From [Lactobacillus] timonensis (GTDB taxonomy: Bacteria > Bacillota > Bacilli > Lactobacillales > Lactobacillaceae), in NCBI RefSeq assembly GCF_900240275.1, contig NZ_LT964761.1, positions 33,242-97,241 on the forward strand: a stretch of 64,000 bases of DNA, written 5' to 3'. Within the stretch, counting starts at the first letter, position 1; each line of letters opens with the position of its first letter. Under the pieces are notes generated by a model that saw only the letters and a list, made by a program, of their open reading frames with translations, was not told where the DNA came from and did not search any database. Below, in pieces: positions 19,806-28,074 of this stretch. Made by a program: the position numbers and the translations under genes.

Positions 19806-20528
19806 TTATTGACTTATTGAGACGGTGATATTATCTGGACCTCCAGCCTTATTCGCCATTTTAATTAATAGGCCACACTTCCTCTTCAGTGACTTTCGTG
19901 ATGTAAGTACCTCTGATATTTGCTGCAACGGAACCATTTTTGAAAGTCCGTCGGTGCATAGCAAAAGTTGGTCACCACGTTTGAGCCGGAAGCGATTGAC
20001 ATCTGCCTTGGCTTCAGCAGAAATGCCGATTGCCCGGGTAATGATGTTGTTTTGTGGCGAATTTTGGGCTTCTTGTTCGGTGAGATCACCTTTTTTAACA
20101 AGTTCATTCACTAGGGAATGGTCCACCGTGATCTGAGTTAACTGGCCGTCGTGCATAATGTAGCCACGACTATCGCCAATGTTCGCCACCACTACTTGAT
20201 CGTCAAATAGTACTGCGGCAACCATGGTAGTCCCCATTCCGTGATAACTTTGTTTCTCTTTTGATTTTTCTAAAATTTTATTATTAATAAGTTGCACTTG
20301 TGAAACAAGCCATTTTGAAGCCATTTGAGGCGTCATTGGCGAAACAGTAGTAAAGGCACGGCCAAACGATTTAGTTGTTAGTTCTGCGGCAAGGTCTCCC
20401 CGCTGGTTGCCACCAATACCATCAGCAATGACGACCAAAAAGAGGCCTTGCTCGTTAGTAAACAAGGCTACTCGATCCTGGTTTTGCTTACGGTGACGAC
20501 CAATATCGCTTTTGAAAGCAGTTTTCAT
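19806..20528 (-). CDS. stp: PP2C-type Ser/Thr phosphatase, partner of PknB
   Basis: Metal-dependent phosphatase (PrpC/Stp family) that reverses PknB phosphorylation. The 240 residues show RKQNQDR near the start, VIADGIGGNQRGDLA (metal-binding Asp/Gly), NIGDSRGY, HSLVNELV and CTDGLSKMV, and the C-terminal GGPDNITV motif. It lies between rsmB and pknB in the standard order. Confidence 0.97.
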   Translation of the reverse strand: MKTAFKSDIGRHRKQNQDRVALFTNEQGLFLVVIADGIGGNQRGDLAAELTTKSFGRAFTTVSPMTPQMASKWLVSQVQLINNKILEKSKEKQSYHGMGTTMVAAVLFDDQVVVANIGDSRGYIMHDGQLTQITVDHSLVNELVKKGDLTEQEAQNSPQNNIITRAIGISAEAKADVNRFRLKRGDQLLLCTDGLSKMVPLQQISEVLTSRKSLKRKCGLLIKMANKAGGPDNITVSISQ

Positions 20529-20545
20529 TGACAGAAAATTCCCCT

Positions 20546-21883
20546 CTAGGAGAGACGCTTGATGGTAGCGATGAAAAAGCCATCGGTATCATAGTCACTC
20601 GGCAAAATAGTTAGCGAGCGAGCATCTCGACCATCCTTAATACACTTTGTTGTTTTAGTTGTTAACTCGGCAAACTGCGGATTCGAACTGAGAAATTCAC
20701 GAACCGTTAGCTCATTTTCCGTTTTTAACAAGGTACAAGTGCTGTAAGTTATTATACCGCCCTTTTTTACTTTTGTGGCCACTGCATTCAAAATTGCTAG
20801 CTGAATTTGGTGGAGGTATTGGCTGTCGGCTGCTGTTTTGGCGTAGCGAATTTCTGGTTTTTTACGTAATAACCCAATTCCGCTGCACGGCGCATCGACC
20901 AAAATAGCGTCAAATTCCTCATCCGCGAATTTTTTCCCAACTTTACGCGCGTCAAGGGCCATGGCCTCAACCTGGTCACTAACACCCAAGCGAGTAGCAT
21001 TTTTCTGGATCAGCCGCACCTTATTAGCATGAAGATCGAGGGCCACTACCTTGCCTCGTCCAAGTTGTTCGGCTATTTGTGCCGTTTTGCCACCCGGGGC
21101 TGCACAAGCATCGAGGACTTTAAAATCATCTGCCAGTTTCATGCTATCCACCGCCAGTTGGGCACTCTCGTCCTGGATGGTTACTAGTCCGTTCTTGAAA
21201 GCTGAGCTACTAATAACCTTGCCAGAATCAACAACCAACCCTGCCAGTGCCAGCGGGCTGCAATGAACCCTCACTCCGTCATTAGCAAGCTGGTCAACGA
21301 CTTTTTTTAAACTTCCCTTGGCATAATTGACCCGCAAAGACAGGTGTGCTGGTTCATTAATACTGGTAAGAATTGCCCTAGTCTGTTCCATTCCATAATC
21401 CGTCGTCAGTTGTTCCACTAACCAGCGCGGCACACTACTGCTAACAGACAAACGCAGAAGCGGATCCTTAATATCACTTAAATCACGGCGGGGATGACGG
21501 AGGTAATTATGTAAAACCGCAGTTACCAATTTGCGAATTCCCGGATTACCATGCACCTTTGCGATTTCTACCGTCTCATTAACAACTGCAAAGTCGGGGA
21601 CTCGTTGTAAGTAGTCGAGCTGGTAAGCAGCTTCTAATAAGAGGACATGGACCCAATTAGCCAGCTTTTTGTTTTTTAAAAATGGCGCTAGCCGGTAATC
21701 TAGCGTCAACTTGTGCTGCAATGTTCCGTAAACAATGTTTGTCAACAACCGCCTGTCGACTTCAGATAATTGATGGTGGGTAATCGTATTATTCAGCTGC
21801 AGGTTTGAATACGCCTCCTGACCAATAACCCGGTCTAAAGTGACCATTGCCAACCAGCGCGGCGTCTTTTTAATGTTCGTCAT
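20546..21883 (-). CDS. rsmB: 16S rRNA (cytosine-967-C5)-methyltransferase
   Basis: SAM-dependent methyltransferase of 445 residues. The N-terminal NusB-like RNA-binding domain occupies about 1-140. SAM-binding LDACAAPGGKT is followed by the two motif cysteines, DAPCSGIGLLRK and the catalytic STCTL. The start overlaps the end of fmt by 14 bases, so translation is probably coupled. Normal length. Confidence 0.97.
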   Translation of the reverse strand: MTNIKKTPRWLAMVTLDRVIGQEAYSNLQLNNTITHHQLSEVDRRLLTNIVYGTLQHKLTLDYRLAPFLKNKKLANWVHVLLLEAAYQLDYLQRVPDFAVVNETVEIAKVHGNPGIRKLVTAVLHNYLRHPRRDLSDIKDPLLRLSVSSSVPRWLVEQLTTDYGMEQTRAILTSINEPAHLSLRVNYAKGSLKKVVDQLANDGVRVHCSPLALAGLVVDSGKVISSSAFKNGLVTIQDESAQLAVDSMKLADDFKVLDACAAPGGKTAQIAEQLGRGKVVALDLHANKVRLIQKNATRLGVSDQVEAMALDARKVGKKFADEEFDAILVDAPCSGIGLLRKKPEIRYAKTAADSQYLHQIQLAILNAVATKVKKGGIITYSTCTLLKTENELTVREFLSSNPQFAELTTKTTKCIKDGRDARSLTILPSDYDTDGFFIATIKRLS

Positions 21884-22826
21884 CGGTAATTGCCTGGAAT
21901 CCTTCCGTCAGATTTTGATGTCCGTTCAGGTAGGCCGTAATATCCATTAACGGCTTGCCCGCCGGTTTCAGCTTATTAATTTGATAAACCGTCCCCTCAC
22001 CGGCGGCCAGCACCAACGCATGCTTTTCCACCCGAACTACTTTACCGGGCGTCATCCCCGTTTTTTCATCCAGTGGGGTTACATCGTATATTTTGGTACG
22101 TAAGCCATCAACAATCATGTTGCCAATGGGAAATGGTCTTAACCCACGTACTTTATCATCAATTCGATCAGCAGTCATGGTGTAATCAATCCGTTCCTGC
22201 TTGGTGCTAATGTTTGGCGAAAAACTAACCTTTGCCGAATCCTGCTCAACGGGATGGACGTCCCCATTAATCAAGTGCGGCAATGTTTCCATCAGTAAAT
22301 CACGTCCCAGCAAGCTCAACTTGTTAAACATTGAACCAGTATCGTCCTGTTTAGTAATCGGCACCTTTTTCTGCGCAATGATATCGCCAGCATCCATCTT
22401 TTTAACCATGTACATGATTGACACCCCGGTTTCGCGGTCACCATTGATAACCGCATAGTGTACCGGTGCACCACCACGATACTTTGGCAGCAATGATGCA
22501 TGAACGTTAATGGCCGCGATTTGTGCCGCCGCCAGTAACTTTGTTGGCAAAAATTGGCCAAAAGCAGCAGTAATCATCAGGTCTGGTTTCATCTCAATGA
22601 TCCTTGCCATTTCCGGGCTGTTGTTGATTTTTTCTGGTTGGAGAACATCCACCCCACTGGCCAGTGCAGCTTCCTTAACTGGGGAGGCCGTAAAACGGTG
22701 TTTGCGGCCAACCCGGCGGTCAGGCTGGGTAACAACTGCCAAGACATCATAATCAGGGCTATCAATAAGTGCTTGTAAAATTGGAACGGCAAACTGCGGC
22801 GTCCCCATAAAAACAACTGATTTCAT
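21870..22826 (-). CDS. fmt: Methionyl-tRNA formyltransferase
   Basis: Formylates initiator Met-tRNA. The 318 residues begin MKSVVFMGTPQFAVPIL. Catalytic Asn-His-Asp residues fall in INVHASLLPKYRGGAP and the GDRETGVSIM segment. AAGGAG precedes the ATG. In B. subtilis def lies just upstream in the same operon; here fmt directly follows priA, and a deformylase is found at 60740. Confidence 0.97.
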   Translation of the reverse strand: MKSVVFMGTPQFAVPILQALIDSPDYDVLAVVTQPDRRVGRKHRFTASPVKEAALASGVDVLQPEKINNSPEMARIIEMKPDLMITAAFGQFLPTKLLAAAQIAAINVHASLLPKYRGGAPVHYAVINGDRETGVSIMYMVKKMDAGDIIAQKKVPITKQDDTGSMFNKLSLLGRDLLMETLPHLINGDVHPVEQDSAKVSFSPNISTKQERIDYTMTADRIDDKVRGLRPFPIGNMIVDGLRTKIYDVTPLDEKTGMTPGKVVRVEKHALVLAAGEGTVYQINKLKPAGKPLMDITAYLNGHQNLTEGFQAITDDEH

Positions 22827-22843
22827 TATTAAAACTAACTCCT

Positions 22844-25261
22844 TTACATAAAGAACTGTGGTTCAGGATCAATGGATACCTGAAGGTCCCGAAAACCCCT
22901 TGGCTGCGTCTCAGTCAACACCGTCGTCAGTATTCGGTGAAGCTGTGGATCCTGCTTATACTTAATGACTAATTGGTAGTAGTAGCGACGCTTCATCCTG
23001 GCAATTGGTCGCGGTGAAGGCCCCAGAATAATCGTTGATGGCGCAACGGATCGCTTGATCTGCTCACTAATTCTGATCATTGCCTTAGCCGCTACCGCTT
23101 CCTGTTCATGACTAGCCATGACGCGGACAGTGTAATAATAAGGCGGATACCCGCCACGGTATCGAACATTCATTTCGGTCGCAAAAAAGCGATCATAGTC
23201 GTGGGCCTGTGCTAGACGAATCGCGTAGTGGTCCGGGTTAAAAGTTTGAATAATGACGTGACCGGGTTTATCAGCCCTCCCGGCACGGCCACTTACTTGT
23301 ACGAGCAAATCAAAGGTATGCTCACTTGCCCGAAAATCAGGCAATTCTAAACCAGTGTCAGCATTGAGTACCCCGACAAGGGTAACGTCTGGAAAATCTA
23401 ACCCCTTAGCAATCATTTGGGTCCCCAAGAGGATGTCAGCCTGGTGTTCACCAAATTGCCGTAATATTTTTTCGTGCATCCCTTTTCGACGGGTGGTATC
23501 CACATCCATGCGTAAGACACGTGCCGCCGGCAATAATGCGGACAACTGCGCGGCCACTTTTTCCGTTCCCGTTCCGTAATAGCGGATGTGTCGGCTATGA
23601 CATTGCGGACAATACTGGGGAATTGGCTCCTCATGGCCGCAATAGTGACACCGCATGGTCCGTGTATCCATGTGCAGGGTTAATGAAATATCACAATTAG
23701 GACATTTCAAAACGGCCCCACAGTCACGACACATCATAAACGAAGAAAAACCACGCCGATTAAGCATCAAAATACTTTGTTCACCCTTACCGAGTCGGTC
23801 CTGCAGCAGTTCCATCAACCTGCGAGAAAAGTTTGTTTCTCCCTGCTGACGGATCTCCGGACGCATATCAACTACTTCAATCGGCGGCAGCGACTGACCA
23901 TTAACCCGGTGAGACAACCGTAATAGCTGGTAAACACCTACCTGTGCACGACTCCGGCTCTCCAAACTGGGAGTTGCGGACCCTAGGAGCAACACAGCCT
24001 GGTGATATTTTGCCCGCCACTTAGCAACGTCGCGTGCATGGTACCGTGGGGAATCATCCTGCTTGTAGCTCGTCTCATGTTCTTCGTCCATGATAATAAT
24101 ACCCAGGTTTTTTAAGGGGGCAAAAATTGCGGAACGAGCCCCCACAACGACACGCGCTTGACCACGGTCGATTCGCCGCCACTCATCATAGCGTTCGCCC
24201 TGCGATAAGTTGCTGTGTAAAATGGCCACCTGTTCGCCAAAACGACCACAGACACGAGCTACCATCTGTGGTGTTAGTGAGATTTCGGGAACAAGCATTA
24301 AGGCAGTCTGTCCCTTCTGCAGCGCCTTTGCAATTGCTTGTAAGTAAACCTCAGTTTTTCCGCTCCCGGTAACCCCCTGTAAGAGAAAAGTCTGCGTGTT
24401 TTCCTGGTCCATCGCACTTGCAACGGCAGATAAAGCATCTTGCTGCTCCTGGTTTAATTTGAGCGGTGCAGTCTTTTGACATCCTTTACCCTGATGAGGC
24501 CGCCGGTATTGCTCGACTGGTAGTTTAATCAACCAGTGTTCTTCTTCACCCTTCTTGACGGTACTAGCAGAAATATTTGCCTGTTTTTCCACCTCTTTTT
24601 CCAGGATTGTTTGGTCAAAGTGCCCAGCCAAAAAGTCCAACAACCGGTGCTGAGCAACCGCCCTTTTCGACAAATGACTGGCTACTAGCCCGGCTTGATC
24701 GGGTGTTAAAAGCGACCTGATACCGGTAATGGTCTTCACTCCAGCACGATTCTTTACCCGGTACTCAAAACGAACCTTTTTCTGGCGACGTAACTTGATG
24801 ATTTTAGCAACTAAGTCTGGGTCCTGCTGAATGGTTGCAAAGTCTAGCTCATCCTGCTGGTCGAATAATCCTCGCCGCTCTTCGTCACTTAACGGTGCAA
24901 TTACCCGGATAAGCCGTTGTGTCTTTCCCTTTAGTGCGGTCGGCAGCATGGTGTATAAACAAGAAATCCAAAACGAGTAAGTGTCATCGGCCATCCACTG
25001 TGATAACTTCAGCAGTTCGTCATTAACTACTGGTTGCAAATCCATTAACGCCGCTAGTGGCCGCAGTTCACCGTCAAAATGGTGCGGCGCGTCAACACCG
25101 ACAACAAACCCCTGTACCTGCCGATCGCCCTTACCAAATGGAACGACCACTCGCATCCCCGGCTTCACGGTATCTGCCCATTTATCCGGAACGCTATACG
25201 TAAAAGGATGGTTAGTCTGTTGGGTGGGCACATCAACAATCACCTGCACAGTTTGGGCCAT
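22844..25261 (-). CDS. priA: Primosomal replication restart helicase PriA
   Basis: Restarts collapsed forks by loading the replicative helicase. 805 residues. The N-terminal 3'-DNA-binding domain leads to a helicase core with GVTGSGKTEVYLQ (Walker A), DEEHETSYKQDD (motif II) and SATPSLES (motif III). The zinc cluster has Cys pairs in CRDC, CPNC, CHYC and CPQC. The stop of coaBC and the ATG are adjacent. Confidence 0.98.
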   Translation of the reverse strand: MAQTVQVIVDVPTQQTNHPFTYSVPDKWADTVKPGMRVVVPFGKGDRQVQGFVVGVDAPHHFDGELRPLAALMDLQPVVNDELLKLSQWMADDTYSFWISCLYTMLPTALKGKTQRLIRVIAPLSDEERRGLFDQQDELDFATIQQDPDLVAKIIKLRRQKKVRFEYRVKNRAGVKTITGIRSLLTPDQAGLVASHLSKRAVAQHRLLDFLAGHFDQTILEKEVEKQANISASTVKKGEEEHWLIKLPVEQYRRPHQGKGCQKTAPLKLNQEQQDALSAVASAMDQENTQTFLLQGVTGSGKTEVYLQAIAKALQKGQTALMLVPEISLTPQMVARVCGRFGEQVAILHSNLSQGERYDEWRRIDRGQARVVVGARSAIFAPLKNLGIIIMDEEHETSYKQDDSPRYHARDVAKWRAKYHQAVLLLGSATPSLESRSRAQVGVYQLLRLSHRVNGQSLPPIEVVDMRPEIRQQGETNFSRRLMELLQDRLGKGEQSILMLNRRGFSSFMMCRDCGAVLKCPNCDISLTLHMDTRTMRCHYCGHEEPIPQYCPQCHSRHIRYYGTGTEKVAAQLSALLPAARVLRMDVDTTRRKGMHEKILRQFGEHQADILLGTQMIAKGLDFPDVTLVGVLNADTGLELPDFRASEHTFDLLVQVSGRAGRADKPGHVIIQTFNPDHYAIRLAQAHDYDRFFATEMNVRYRGGYPPYYYTVRVMASHEQEAVAAKAMIRISEQIKRSVAPSTIILGPSPRPIARMKRRYYYQLVIKYKQDPQLHRILTTVLTETQPRGFRDLQVSIDPEPQFFM

Positions 25262-26476
25262 CTAGTTCTCCTTCCTGAGCAGCTGGGCAATTAAATCTAC
25301 CAGTCGTTTGCCCACCGCTTTCTTTGACATTAGTGGCCACTTATCCGGGTCCTGATTGGGCTGCAAAATTGTGACCCGGTTGTCCTCACTGCCAAAAGCA
25401 CCGTGCAGACCACCCACGTCATTGGCCACGATCACATCCGCATTCTTGTTAGCCAACTTCTTCTGCGCATTAGCTATCAAGTCGTTAGTTTCCGCGGCAA
25501 AACCAACCACCAACTGCCCTGGTCGTTTCCGCTGCCCCGCTGACTTTAAAATATCGATTGTCGGCACTAAGGTGAGCTGATAATTTGAACGACCAGCTGC
25601 CTTTTTAATTTTCTGTTGGGCCGGCGACGCCAGTTTAAAATCAGCGACCGCCGCTGCCATCACCAAGACGTCGGCATCATTCAACTCTTGGTTAACCGCC
25701 GTCGCCATTTCTTCCGTCGTTGTTACCTTGATAATTTGACAATGCGGCGACTGTGGTAATTGAACCTGCACGCTGCCAGCAATAATTGTCACTGTGGCAC
25801 CGGCATTTAGTGCCGCACGTACAATGGCAACACCCATTTTGCCCGAAGAACGGTTGCCTAAGAAGCGGACAGGGTCAAGCGGCTCACGAGTTCCACCTAA
25901 TGTTACAACCACTTTCCGTTTGCTAAGTTGGTCGTCATCAGCAATCAACACCGTTTCCACAAAGTTAGCAATTGCTGAAACAGCAGGCAGCCGCCCCTTA
26001 CCCTGGTATCCTTCGGCAAGGTAGCCAGTCGCCGGTTCCATTAACAAACGGCCATCTTGTTTCAGTACGTTGATATTGCGCTGAGTAGCGGGGTTTCCCC
26101 ACATGTGTGAATTCATTGCCGGGATGATCGCGATGGGTGCACTGGTAGCTAACAATGCGGCGGTGACGGCATCGTCAGCAATTCCATTGGCCATTTTTGC
26201 GATCACGTTAGCAGTAGCCGGCACAACTACTGCTAAGTCGGCCCAGTCAGCCAATTCGATATGCGGAACATGTCCCTCTGCCGACTTATCCCACAAGTCG
26301 ACGAGCACGCTGTGCTTGGTTAGCGATGCAAACGTTACCGGTCCAACTAGTTTAGTGGCCGCCTTTGTTTCGGCCACCCGCACTGTTAAACCCTTCTTTT
26401 GTAATGCTCGAACTAGTTCGACGGCTTTATACGCCGCGATACTGCCCGTCACATAAACAGCAACATGTTTCACCAT
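25262..26476 (-). CDS. coaBC: Bifunctional phosphopantothenoylcysteine decarboxylase / phosphopantothenate-cysteine ligase
   Basis: Two consecutive steps of coenzyme A synthesis. The N-terminal flavoprotein CoaC half has GSIAAYKAVELVR, the PATAN motif and a PAMNSHMW segment. The C-terminal CoaB half has GGTREPLDPVRFLGNRSSGKMG and GFAAETND. 404 residues. GGAGG precedes the ATG and a promoter with an extended -10 lies upstream. It heads the long coaBC-to-thiN operon. Confidence 0.97.
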   Translation of the reverse strand: MVKHVAVYVTGSIAAYKAVELVRALQKKGLTVRVAETKAATKLVGPVTFASLTKHSVLVDLWDKSAEGHVPHIELADWADLAVVVPATANVIAKMANGIADDAVTAALLATSAPIAIIPAMNSHMWGNPATQRNINVLKQDGRLLMEPATGYLAEGYQGKGRLPAVSAIANFVETVLIADDDQLSKRKVVVTLGGTREPLDPVRFLGNRSSGKMGVAIVRAALNAGATVTIIAGSVQVQLPQSPHCQIIKVTTTEEMATAVNQELNDADVLVMAAAVADFKLASPAQQKIKKAAGRSNYQLTLVPTIDILKSAGQRKRPGQLVVGFAAETNDLIANAQKKLANKNADVIVANDVGGLHGAFGSEDNRVTILQPNQDPDKWPLMSKKAVGKRLVDLIAQLLRKEN

Positions 26477-26504
26477 TCAGCACCTCCATGAATAAACCGT
26501 CCTC

Positions 26505-26513
26505 ATTATATCA
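26505..26513 (-). promoter_or_regulatory. coaBC promoter, extended -10
   Basis: On the minus strand TATAAT (26510-26505) is preceded by TG one base upstream, the extended -10 form. No good -35 is visible at normal spacing. It lies between the rpoZ terminator and coaBC. Confidence 0.55.
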
Positions 26514-26525
26514 TTGACCAGTTAG

Positions 26526-26556
26526 AAAAAGGGATGTGCAGGTTTGCACATCCCTT
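26526..26556 (-). terminator. Terminator of the gmk-rpoZ transcript
   Basis: A perfect 12-bp stem in the minus-strand transcript (AAGGGATGTGCA around AACC) is followed by a run of T residues. Confidence 0.92.
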
Positions 26557-26567
26557 AGTCCTGACCA

Positions 26568-26786
26568 CTAGTCCTGGAGGTCTTCATGAGCATTGGGGTC
26601 GATAACGACCTTACCCGCTTCGATTTCTTCCAGTGCCCGGCCAACTGGCTTTACTGAGTCATAATGTGATAGCAATTCAGGATCCCCATTCTCTAGTTCA
26701 TGAGCCCGTTTGCTAGCAAGCATTACCAGTGAATAGCGGGAATCAACCCGCTTCAACAGTTCGTCAACTGATGGAAAAAGAATCAT
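26568..26786 (-). CDS. rpoZ: RNA polymerase omega subunit
   Basis: Small RNA polymerase subunit that chaperones beta-prime. The 72 residues contain the family core [19 protein letters not shown] and the [15 protein letters not shown] segment. AAAGGAG precedes the ATG. It lies downstream of gmk, as in most Firmicutes, and ends at a strong terminator. Confidence 0.96.
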   Translation of the reverse strand: MILFPSVDELLKRVDSRYSLVMLASKRAHELENGDPELLSHYDSVKPVGRALEEIEAGKVVIDPNAHEDLQD

Positions 26787-26894
26787 AACTATTACTCCTT
26801 TAAGTGCTGAACTTTTTGTTTAGTTCTCAATTTTAGCATACGTTAATTCAACAACTTTATTTTAGCAGATTAACCGGCCAGCGTGAAATGCAAC

Positions 26895-27509
26895 CTACTT
26901 GTCACCAAGCATTTCCAAGTAGTCAGGCATCACCCGTGGGACGCGGAGACGTTCACTCCTAATGATTCCCTTGATTTTATCCACGGCGTTGTCAACCTCG
27001 TCGTTCACTACCGCATAGTCATAATTTTGCATCATTTGAATCTCACCAAAGGCCTTGTGAATGCGCTTATTGATAACTTCCATGCTATCAGTACCTCGGT
27101 GGATCAGCCGGTGCTTTAGCTCCATCAAATCAGGTGGTGTAAGGAAAATAAAGACGCCGTCAGGACACTTGGAACGCACCTGCATCGCCCCGTTAACTTC
27201 AATTTCCAAAAAAACATCGCGCCCAGAATCAAGGGTGTCATTGACGTATTTCAGTGGCGTACCATAGTAGTTGTCCACGTACTTAGCGTATTCCAGCATG
27301 CCACCTTCCTGGATACGCTTCTCAAATTCTTCTTTGCTGACAAAGAAGTAATCTACACCATCTTTTTCACCCGGACGCGGCTTTCGGGTGGTCATTGAAA
27401 TGGAGTATTGAAAGTCATTGCCGGGCTGGTTGAAGATTGCTTTACGCACAGTTCCCTTCCCAACACCAGATGGACCGGACAATACAATTAACATCCCTCG
27501 TTTGCTCAT
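26895..27509 (-). CDS. gmk: Guanylate kinase
   Basis: Phosphorylates GMP to GDP. P-loop GPSGVGKGT at residues 12-20, then the GMP-binding [19 protein letters not shown] and the lid segment. About 204 residues. A GTG one codon upstream (27512) sits closer to the AAGGAG site and could be the true start; both give nearly the same protein. A promoter is visible upstream and the gene is divergent from the SOS-box gene. Confidence 0.97.
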   Translation of the reverse strand: MSKRGMLIVLSGPSGVGKGTVRKAIFNQPGNDFQYSISMTTRKPRPGEKDGVDYFFVSKEEFEKRIQEGGMLEYAKYVDNYYGTPLKYVNDTLDSGRDVFLEIEVNGAMQVRSKCPDGVFIFLTPPDLMELKHRLIHRGTDSMEVINKRIHKAFGEIQMMQNYDYAVVNDEVDNAVDKIKGIIRSERLRVPRVMPDYLEMLGDK

Positions 27510-27545
27510 CACTCAAATGCTCCTTAGCAGAAAGATAATATTACT

Positions 27546-27574
27546 ATTTTGCAATAAAATCCGCCTTAAATCAA
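27546..27574 (-). promoter_or_regulatory. gmk promoter
   Basis: On the minus strand TTGATT (27574-27569) and CAAAAT (27551-27546) are 17 bases apart. Back-to-back with the SOS-type promoter of the divergent small gene. Confidence 0.55.
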
Positions 27575-27612
27575 CTACCAGCGTGATCGTTTACTGAAAA
27601 TTCTAAATGTGC

Positions 27613-27662
27613 TTGCTTTTCCGAACGCCCGTTCGTATAATGATGGTACAAACAAACGTTCG
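27613..27662 (+). promoter_or_regulatory. Promoter with two LexA (SOS) boxes
   Basis: TTGCTT (27613-27618) and TATAAT (27636-27641) are exactly 17 bases apart. The 17-base spacer holds the palindrome CGAACGCCCGTTCG (27622-27635), a near match to the Gram-positive SOS consensus CGAAC-RNRY-GTTYG. A second copy, CAAACAAACGTTCG (27649-27662), lies just downstream of the start of transcription with one half-site mismatch. LexA bound at either would block polymerase. The assignment to LexA is inferred from the motif. Confidence 0.8.
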
Positions 27663-27675
27663 GGAGGAACACATC

Positions 27676-27996
27676 ATGCAAAATCCAGCTTCACTTTTAA
27701 CAACCACTACTACTAACCAATTACGTCAAGGTATGAAACGTTTCTTTAACCTCCCCACCGAGCAACCACGTCTCTTAAATCGTCAGCCGCTGGCACAGCG
27801 CCAACTATTTTTAAAGAAGTCCGTCAGCCATCACTACATTGTGTTTATTCAGTTACGCCCTTGCCGAAACGCCAATCACCCAACAAACTTGCAAGGTATT
27901 ATTCACCAAATTGATAACCATCACTACCTGTTAACCCGTGGTCATGTCAATTATCTTTTTACTATTGATCAGTTGCAGTATTTAGCACGTCTTTAG
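27676..27996 (+). CDS. Small SOS-box-controlled protein, unknown function (possibly YolD-like)
   Basis: A 106-residue protein starting at the ATG nine bases after GGGAGG. The in-frame upstream starts lie inside the promoter. It has no signal peptide or membrane helix, so it is not an obvious YneA-type division inhibitor. It is rich in Gln, His, Leu and Thr, with TTTTT near residue 12. The C-terminal half (GIIHQIDNHHYLLT followed by INYL/TIDQL-like strands) has the beta-strand rhythm of YolD-like proteins, a family often LexA-regulated and paired with Y-family polymerases. That resemblance is by eye and weak. It lies between gmk and recN, ends at a shared terminator, and is transcribed alone. 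Confidence 0.75.
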   Translation: MQNPASLLTTTTTNQLRQGMKRFFNLPTEQPRLLNRQPLAQRQLFLKKSVSHHYIVFIQLRPCRNANHPTNLQGIIHQIDNHHYLLTRGHVNYLFTIDQLQYLARL

Positions 27997-28032
27997 AAAA
28001 TTACAGCATGGTTAAGAGATAACCATTATTAC

Positions 28033-28074
28033 AAAAATCAGCACTCTGATTTACGACCAGAGTGCTGATTTTTT
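28033..28074. terminator. Bidirectional terminator between the SOS gene and recN
   Basis: A 15-bp perfect stem (AAAATCAGCACTCTG) around a 9-base loop has an A-run on one side and a T-run on the other. It serves the convergent small gene and recN. Confidence 0.92.
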
